Source: Clostridiales bacterium UBA1728 (GTDB lineage Bacteria > Bacillota > Clostridia > Oscillospirales > Oscillospiraceae). Taken from it: a stretch of 64,000 nt of DNA. The stretch spans positions 44,996-108,995 of the forward strand of contig DCIK01000005.1 of the NCBI GenBank assembly GCA_002315975.1, written 5' to 3'. The notes under the pieces are model-generated. The model was not told the DNA's origin and did no database searches. It saw only the letters and a program-made list of their open reading frames with translations. This document shows positions 59,688 to 64,000 of this stretch, piece by piece. Made by a program: the position numbers and the translations under genes. Positions within the stretch are counted from its first letter, which is position 1. Each line of letters begins with the position of its first letter.

Positions 59688-59852
59688 TTAATCTTCAGTA
59701 ATCTCAAAAAGCTCCTGAGGAAAAAGATAGTCCTCTTCAAGCTCAGTCATAATTCTGAACCATCCTCTTTCTGCTGAAATCATATCATACTCTTTTTCTG
59801 ATATAAGTGCTCTTTCATAGTATTTCGACCCGCCTTTATACTTTACCCTCAT
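59688..59852 (-). CDS. Small SH3-like protein of unknown function
   Basis: A 54-residue protein: MRVKYKGGSKYYERALISEK, then a segment with GWFRIMTELEEDYLFPQELFEI. The pattern 'K-Y-x-G ... L-x-x-x-K-x-Y-x-hydrophobic-I-S-x-E-x-G-W-(F/Y)-R-I ... E-D-Y-L-(F/Y)-P-x-x-L-F-E-I' recurs in small Firmicute proteins of unknown role. GAGGTG lies 7 bases before the ATG at 59852; the frame upstream is repeat DNA. It lies in the same small-gene patch as the two preceding entries. Confidence 0.6.
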   Translation of the reverse strand: MRVKYKGGSKYYERALISEKEYDMISAERGWFRIMTELEEDYLFPQELFEITED

Positions 59853-60060
59853 TCCAGCCACCTCTTCAGCGTTAAGGGGACAGATTCCGTGACACGCAAA
59901 TGGCTCCCTCCGTGATGGAGACTTGCCCGCTTTCACAGATACATTTGTTTTATGGTACTAACCCTTCGTAGGGCTCGGCCTCCCGGACGAGCCGCCGCAG
60001 CTCCCGTCCTTGCCTTCTCCTTCCGTAAGGAGAAGGCATAGAGCGATTCCTTATTCAACG
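59853..60060. repeat. R3 repeat and palindrome, no gene
   Basis: R3 (TCGTAGGGCTCGGCCTCCCG) at about 59965, then CCTTGCCTTCTCCTTCCGTA facing AAGGAGAAGGCAT (about 60005-60040). The second palindrome is the intact form of the one split by R4 copy A at 14.09-14.31 kb. Confidence 0.55.
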
Positions 60061-60090
60061 GGTCCGGGTTTTCAAACTAAAACCTTAACT

Positions 60091-60516
60091 TTATTCATAG
60101 GTTCGCAGAACAAACACCAGCATATTCCCGTTTCCGTCTGTCAGGGTAAAGCCGCCGTCGTTGGAAATGAGCTGATAGCGGTAGCTGATCTCCTCTCCGC
60201 CGATGCGCATGATCACGCTGGCAGCTTCTTCGTCTTTTTCCAGCAGGGCGTAGCTGCCCACCTGAGAAGACCCATCGGGGGAGAGCATGGTCACGGTTCC
60301 GTGCCCGTCAAAGAAAGCGGTGCAGCCGTTGCTGATGTAGAACTCACCCACCAGAAACTCTGTGGCGTCATGATCCTGACGGCCGCCGATCTTAACGGAA
60401 AGAGCCGCCTCAACCAGCTTCTGTTCGCTGTTTTCCGCACTGGCGGGAACGACCAGAGTGCAGCCGCTGAGCATACTCAGGCTTAGCAGTACGGCGGGAA
60501 TCAGAGCTTTTTTCAT
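60091..60516 (-). CDS. Small lipoprotein of unknown function
   Basis: A 141-residue exported protein with lipobox LSGC (Cys19) after MKKALIPAVLLSLSM. The mature part looks all-beta (GEFYISNGCTAFFDGHGTVTMLSPDGSSQVGSYALLEKDEE...GFTLTDGNGNMLVFVLRTYE), a pattern seen in small clostridial lipoproteins that report a one-domain lipocalin-like barrel. Function unknown. A GGAGG-type site (AAGGAGGAGC) precedes the ATG. The upstream 277-base gap to the next gene is AT-rich and shows only promoter-like sequence. Confidence 0.7.
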   Translation of the reverse strand: MKKALIPAVLLSLSMLSGCTLVVPASAENSEQKLVEAALSVKIGGRQDHDATEFLVGEFYISNGCTAFFDGHGTVTMLSPDGSSQVGSYALLEKDEEAASVIMRIGGEEISYRYQLISNDGGFTLTDGNGNMLVFVLRTYE

Positions 60517-60793
60517 GGCGAGCTCCTCCTTGTAATTATTTGTAATATATAGTATTTATTGTTGTTATTATCTCTATCTATAGTATATGCTCTGTTTACA
60601 TAAAAATCAAGTTGTTTTCAGGCATTTCAGCGAAAAATCTGTCGTTAATTTTTGTGCATTATGACAACCGATTTCCCTATCCTGCGGAAACCGCCCGCGC
60701 AGAGGGAAAAACAGAAAAAGGCAAAGAAGCACTTCCATTTTGCGTTTGAATAAGGTATAATAAGTCGTTATACAGAGAAAAGGGAGAGGCGGA

Positions 60794-61780
60794 ATGAAGC
60801 AAAAGAAATCCAATTCCATAGAAACGCTTCTGGATGAGAGGGGCAGACTGCGCCATCCGTTCTGGTCTGCGCAGGAGGAATACAGCTACAATCATGATCG
60901 CATTTCCCGCCTGCGCTCCCGGGAGTGGGAGCAGTTTCAGCTTCTGGGCGAGGGCTTTGTGTTCCGTCTGCTCTTCGGTCACTTCCGCGGCATCGGCCTT
61001 TGCCGCGCTGCCTTTACCGATCTGAAAACAGGGGAGTACAGCATCTCCGGCCCCATAAAGCTCTTTTCCGGGGATTCGTATACCCTGGACTATGAGCTTT
61101 CCCAGCCCTATCATTTTTTCCGGGATGAGGAAGACTTCTTTCTCTCGCTGGACAACGATGGGCAGTTTTACCGTCTCCGTTGCCATACATCGGAGTATAA
61201 TGTGGAGCTTATGCTGCCGCTATCCGGCGATATGTTGATCAGCGCTGCGCCTTTTCAGAATCTCCGTCGATTCTTCTATGCGGGGCGAAGGGTCTTTGAC
61301 GAGCTTCGCGGCGAGGTCTCTTTCCACGAAAAGTCCTATTCCCTGAGCGGTGCCTTTGCCTCATTGGAAAGCTGCCGCGCCGTGCTGCCGCTGAAGACCG
61401 CCCGGGTATTCTGCTCCGGCTGTCAGGTCATAGACGGTCACAGCCTCTCCCTTGTTTTCGGTTGGGGCTTCGGTTATACCGGTGCCGGACTGGAAAACGG
61501 CCTCTTTCTCGACGGGGAGCTCATGAAGCTCAACCGGGTTCGGGAAAAGCGCAAAGGGAGCTTTCTGACGGAAAGCCGATTCTTCTCCGAGGACGGCAGC
61601 GTGGATCTCCGCTTTACCCCTGCGCGGGATGAGCTCTTCGCCAGAGACCTGCGCCTCCTGTATTTTCGCAGTCACTGCACGGTGGGAAGCTTTTCCGGTA
61701 CGGTCAATATCCGCGGCTCCGGTGAAGTAAAAATAGAAAATATGCCGGTATTATGTGAACACAGCCGTTTCTGTTTCTGA
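60794..61780 (+). CDS. DUF2804 family protein
   Basis: A 328-residue protein whose start (ETLLDERGRLRHPFWSAQEEYSYNHDRI, ending REWEQFQLLGEGFVFRLLFGH) and later 'W-G-F-G-Y' block (VFGWGFGYTGAGLENGLFLDGELMKLNRV) fit DUF2804, a family with a lipocalin/beta-sandwich-like fold and no known reaction. It has no signal peptide. AGGGAGAGG lies about 3-9 bases before the ATG. It is followed, after 54 bases, by the GH13-fold gene in the same direction. DUF2804 is missing from most pathways, so neighbourhood is the only functional hint. Confidence 0.75.
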   Translation: MKQKKSNSIETLLDERGRLRHPFWSAQEEYSYNHDRISRLRSREWEQFQLLGEGFVFRLLFGHFRGIGLCRAAFTDLKTGEYSISGPIKLFSGDSYTLDYELSQPYHFFRDEEDFFLSLDNDGQFYRLRCHTSEYNVELMLPLSGDMLISAAPFQNLRRFFYAGRRVFDELRGEVSFHEKSYSLSGAFASLESCRAVLPLKTARVFCSGCQVIDGHSLSLVFGWGFGYTGAGLENGLFLDGELMKLNRVREKRKGSFLTESRFFSEDGSVDLRFTPARDELFARDLRLLYFRSHCTVGSFSGTVNIRGSGEVKIENMPVLCEHSRFCF

Positions 61781-61834
61781 AATAATAAGTCATTCGCAAC
61801 AATATTATGTAAACAATTTGGAGTGATAAAAACC

Positions 61835-63637
61835 ATGGACGAGCGCAAAAGATGGTATAAGGATATGTGCTTCTATTCCGTCTACCTCCGCAGCTTTATG
61901 GACGGAGACAATGACGGCACCGGCGACCTCTGGGGTGTGCTGCGTAAGCTGGACTATATTGCCTCGCTCCATGTGGACGGCATCTGGCTCTCGGCTCCCT
62001 ATCCCTCCATGAACACGGACATCGGCCGCGACATTACCGACTTTACGGACATTGCCCCGGAATACGGCGGCATGGAAGCCTTTACGGAGCTGCTGAACGC
62101 GGTTCATGGGCGGGGGATGAAGCTTATTCTGGACCTGCCCCTGAACTGCACCGGCAAGGAGCATCCCTGGTTTCAGGCCAGCCTCCGGGGTGAAAAGCCC
62201 TATAAGTATTACTACATCTGGCGTCCGGCAGGGGAGCGGGGGAGAGTGCCCAATAACTGGCGCAACCTCCGCAACGAGGAAGCATGGACCTGGAGCGAGG
62301 AGCGCAAGGCCTACTATCTCCACCTGCTGGGGAGAAATCAGCCGGAGCTGAATATGCGCAATCCCGCCGTACGCAACGAGATCAAGGACATTTTCCGTTT
62401 CTGGCTGGATCTGGGCGTGGACGGCTTCCGGGAGGATCAGCTCAGCTATATCTCCAAGCCCAAGGAGCTGCCCGACGGCCTGCCTCTCTGGCCCATACGC
62501 CGGGGAAGCAGCCAGTATGACCGTGGCCCGTATCTGCGCTCCTATCTGCAGGAGTTCCGCCACGATGTATTTGACCGCTTCGACTGCCTGACGGTGGGCT
62601 ATATGCCCGGTATTCCCGCCAAGGCTGCCCGGGACTATGTGGATGAGCCCGATGGCGAGCTGGACATGATCCAGCACAGCGACGCCATGCGGGGCGATAA
62701 TTTCTTCGGCGGGCTGTTCTATCACCGCTTCTGCCTGCTGAAGCAAAAGCATTACTGGGACAGCTGGCAGAGCACCATGGCCGATAAGGGCTGGAGCCTG
62801 CTGACGCTGGAGAGCAGCGACTACCCCCGCTCCATTTCCCGCTTCGGCTCCGAGAAGTATCGGCTTGAAAGCGGCAAGGCGCTGGCTGCGGCCTTCCTTT
62901 TCCAGCGGGGCTGCCCCGTGATCTATCAGGGGCAGGAGATCGGCATGACCAATATCCGTCTGGACTCCATCAACTTTTATCAGGACGAGGAGAGCCGCCG
63001 AATCTACCGCCAATGCCGCAAGCGTGACGACAAAAGCAAGCTGGAGCAGGTCTGGCTCCGCTCCCGCGAGTCCGCCCGCACGCCCATGCAGTGGGACGGC
63101 GGCGATCGCGCGGGCTTCTCGGAGACAGAGCCGTATTGTTATGTAAACCAAAACTCCCGCAGCGTCAATGTGGCGGAGCAGGAGAATGACCCCGGCAGTC
63201 TGCTGAACTTCTATCGGCAGGCACTGGAGCTGCGCGGAGAGCTGCCTGTGGTGCGCGGCGGCAGCTACCGGGATCTGCGGCCTCTGAGCCCCTGGTTTTA
63301 TGTATATGAGCGCGCCAACCGCAGCGGTCGGCTGCTGGTGATGTGCTCCTTCTCCGATAAGGCTCGCCTGCTGGTGTGCCCCAGGGACTATGATCTCCGG
63401 CGCGGCAAGCTGCTGCTGCAGAGCAGAGGTGATGAGCTGGAGGGCAACAATGTCTATCTCCAGCCCTATGAGTGCCGGGTCTACTGGTTCCCGGGCAGCC
63501 GCAGGGCGGAGCTGGACGAGGCCAGGGCCCAGAAGAAGACCACACGCTTCAAGGCCGCGTGGCTGAAGCTGCGGGAGTATCTGCGGAGCTTTAAGGAATT
63601 CCACGATGAGGTGGAGGAAGAGAATGACGAGCTTTGA
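61835..63637 (+). CDS. GH13 (oligo-1,6-glucosidase-like) fold protein with substituted active-site residues
   Basis: A 600-residue protein colinear with oligo-1,6-glucosidase: WYKDMCFYSVYLRSFMDGDNDGTGDLWGVLRKLDYI, the barrel, RTPMQW and a C-terminal beta domain. The nucleophile Asp is kept (GFREDQ, Asp201). Other conserved positions are changed: region I reads DLPLNCTG where the family has D-x-x-x-N-H (His to Cys105), the acid/base Glu of TVGE is Tyr256 (TVGYMPG), and the HD of NNHDQPR is Ser328-Asp329 (ESSDYPR). It is thus probably not a normal glycosidase. A charged extension of about 40 residues follows the beta domain. ATG at 61835 is used; the frame also opens at GTG 61823. Confidence 0.85.
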   Translation: MDERKRWYKDMCFYSVYLRSFMDGDNDGTGDLWGVLRKLDYIASLHVDGIWLSAPYPSMNTDIGRDITDFTDIAPEYGGMEAFTELLNAVHGRGMKLILDLPLNCTGKEHPWFQASLRGEKPYKYYYIWRPAGERGRVPNNWRNLRNEEAWTWSEERKAYYLHLLGRNQPELNMRNPAVRNEIKDIFRFWLDLGVDGFREDQLSYISKPKELPDGLPLWPIRRGSSQYDRGPYLRSYLQEFRHDVFDRFDCLTVGYMPGIPAKAARDYVDEPDGELDMIQHSDAMRGDNFFGGLFYHRFCLLKQKHYWDSWQSTMADKGWSLLTLESSDYPRSISRFGSEKYRLESGKALAAAFLFQRGCPVIYQGQEIGMTNIRLDSINFYQDEESRRIYRQCRKRDDKSKLEQVWLRSRESARTPMQWDGGDRAGFSETEPYCYVNQNSRSVNVAEQENDPGSLLNFYRQALELRGELPVVRGGSYRDLRPLSPWFYVYERANRSGRLLVMCSFSDKARLLVCPRDYDLRRGKLLLQSRGDELEGNNVYLQPYECRVYWFPGSRRAELDEARAQKKTTRFKAAWLKLREYLRSFKEFHDEVEEENDEL

Positions 63638-64000
63638 TTTCTCTCCCGATCCGCTTCTGACGGCCAACATCGAGAACTCCATCCTCCGCCATGCCGCCGA
63701 AATTCTGGAGGATGAGCGTGAGGGCATCTTTGTCTATGACCGGGAAGGCGAGCTCTATATGCTCTATGCGCCTGCGGAGCTGGGAAAACGCTGGCTGCAG
63801 AAGCATGAGGACAGGCATTATGAGTGCTTGATTCTCTATGACGATGCTTTGATCACCTGGGCAGCGGAGCGCTACGGCTTTATCATTGACGAGAAGTGTG
63901 CCTCAGCGGTCTGGACGAAGGCTGAGCTGCCCCGCTTTGAGCGCCGGCTGACCCTCCGCAGGGCTCTGGAGAGCGAGTTTTCCTTCTGCCGTGAGATTTA
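63624..64000 (+). CDS. N-terminal part of a possible GNAT-type or unknown protein (cut by window end)
   Basis: At least 125 residues, beginning MTSFDFSPDPLLTANIENSI, with EGIFVYDREGELYMLYAPAEL and then YECLILYDDALITWAAERYGF. It overlaps the GH13-like gene by 14 bases, with GAGG about 11-12 bases upstream, so the two are cotranslated. The visible portion resembles the N-terminal domain found ahead of a GNAT acetyltransferase domain in some clostridial proteins, but the catalytic part is outside the window. No firm family. Confidence 0.6.
   Translation, partial: MTSFDFSPDPLLTANIENSILRHAAEILEDEREGIFVYDREGELYMLYAPAELGKRWLQKHEDRHYECLILYDDALITWAAERYGFIIDEKCASAVWTKAELPRFERRLTLRRALESEFSFCREI

Overview
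The window looks like a chromosomal segment of a moderately GC-rich (about 60% by eye) Firmicute. It most resembles an anaerobic gut clostridium of the Oscillospiraceae/Ruminococcaceae type. This placement is inferred from gene content (yqfC-yqfD-phoH-ybeY-era-yqzL-recO, ylbJ, a meso-DAP-type murE, HPr, EFR1 ferredoxin, URO-D-fold methyltransferases) and from the many short palindromic repeats between genes. No rRNA, tRNA, CRISPR array, transposase or phage gene was seen.

Layout. 0.1-3.7 kb: three URO-D-superfamily (MtaA/CmuA-like) methyltransferase genes and the orphan tail of a fourth. 3.9-5.5 kb: an EFR1-type flavodoxin/ferredoxin and a metallophosphoesterase. 5.6-8.7 kb: a methionine ABC transporter (metQ-metN-metI) preceded by a strong promoter, a 31-codon Met/Cys-rich leader peptide and an intrinsic terminator. 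This looks like a leader-peptide attenuator. 9.1-14 kb: pth and prs, then prfB and pepF. 14.4-17.8 kb: a CAT-like acetyltransferase and a calcium-type P-ATPase. 18.1-28 kb: envelope genes (two DUF218 lipoproteins, an SH3-NlpC/P60 hydrolase, SPFH plus NfeD, an L,D-transpeptidase, a CapA-like protein), together with yerC, a methyltransferase and hslO. 28.4-32 kb: a TPM / LemA-like / TelA / XpaC set. 32-45.6 kb: ylbJ, yqfC, yqfD, phoH, ybeY, era, yqzL, recO, mutS2, ptsH, uvrC, rsmD, coaD, a coiled-coil protein and a flavodoxin-fold protein. 45.8-58.4 kb: the division and cell-wall cluster mraZ-rsmH-ftsL-PBP-murE-mraY-ftsW-murG-murA-ftsQ-ftsZ, without murF, murD, murC or ftsA. 58.5-60.5 kb: an eroded accessory patch of small unknown genes, one of them frameshifted. 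60.8-64 kb: DUF2804, a GH13-fold protein that has lost catalytic residues, and the start of another gene cut by the window end.

The most interesting signals are three. First, the Met-rich leader peptide and attenuator in front of metQNI. Second, a dispersed element of about 200-225 bp with several hairpins, found at six loci, whose stems change sequence while keeping their pairing; one copy is flanked by a 38-bp direct duplication that spans the murA stop codon. Third, the GH13-fold protein with substituted active-site residues. Several other palindromic repeat families (called R1, R2 and R3 here, with the multi-hairpin element called R4) fill most longer intergenic gaps. All family names rest on reading the translated sequence; no database search was run.
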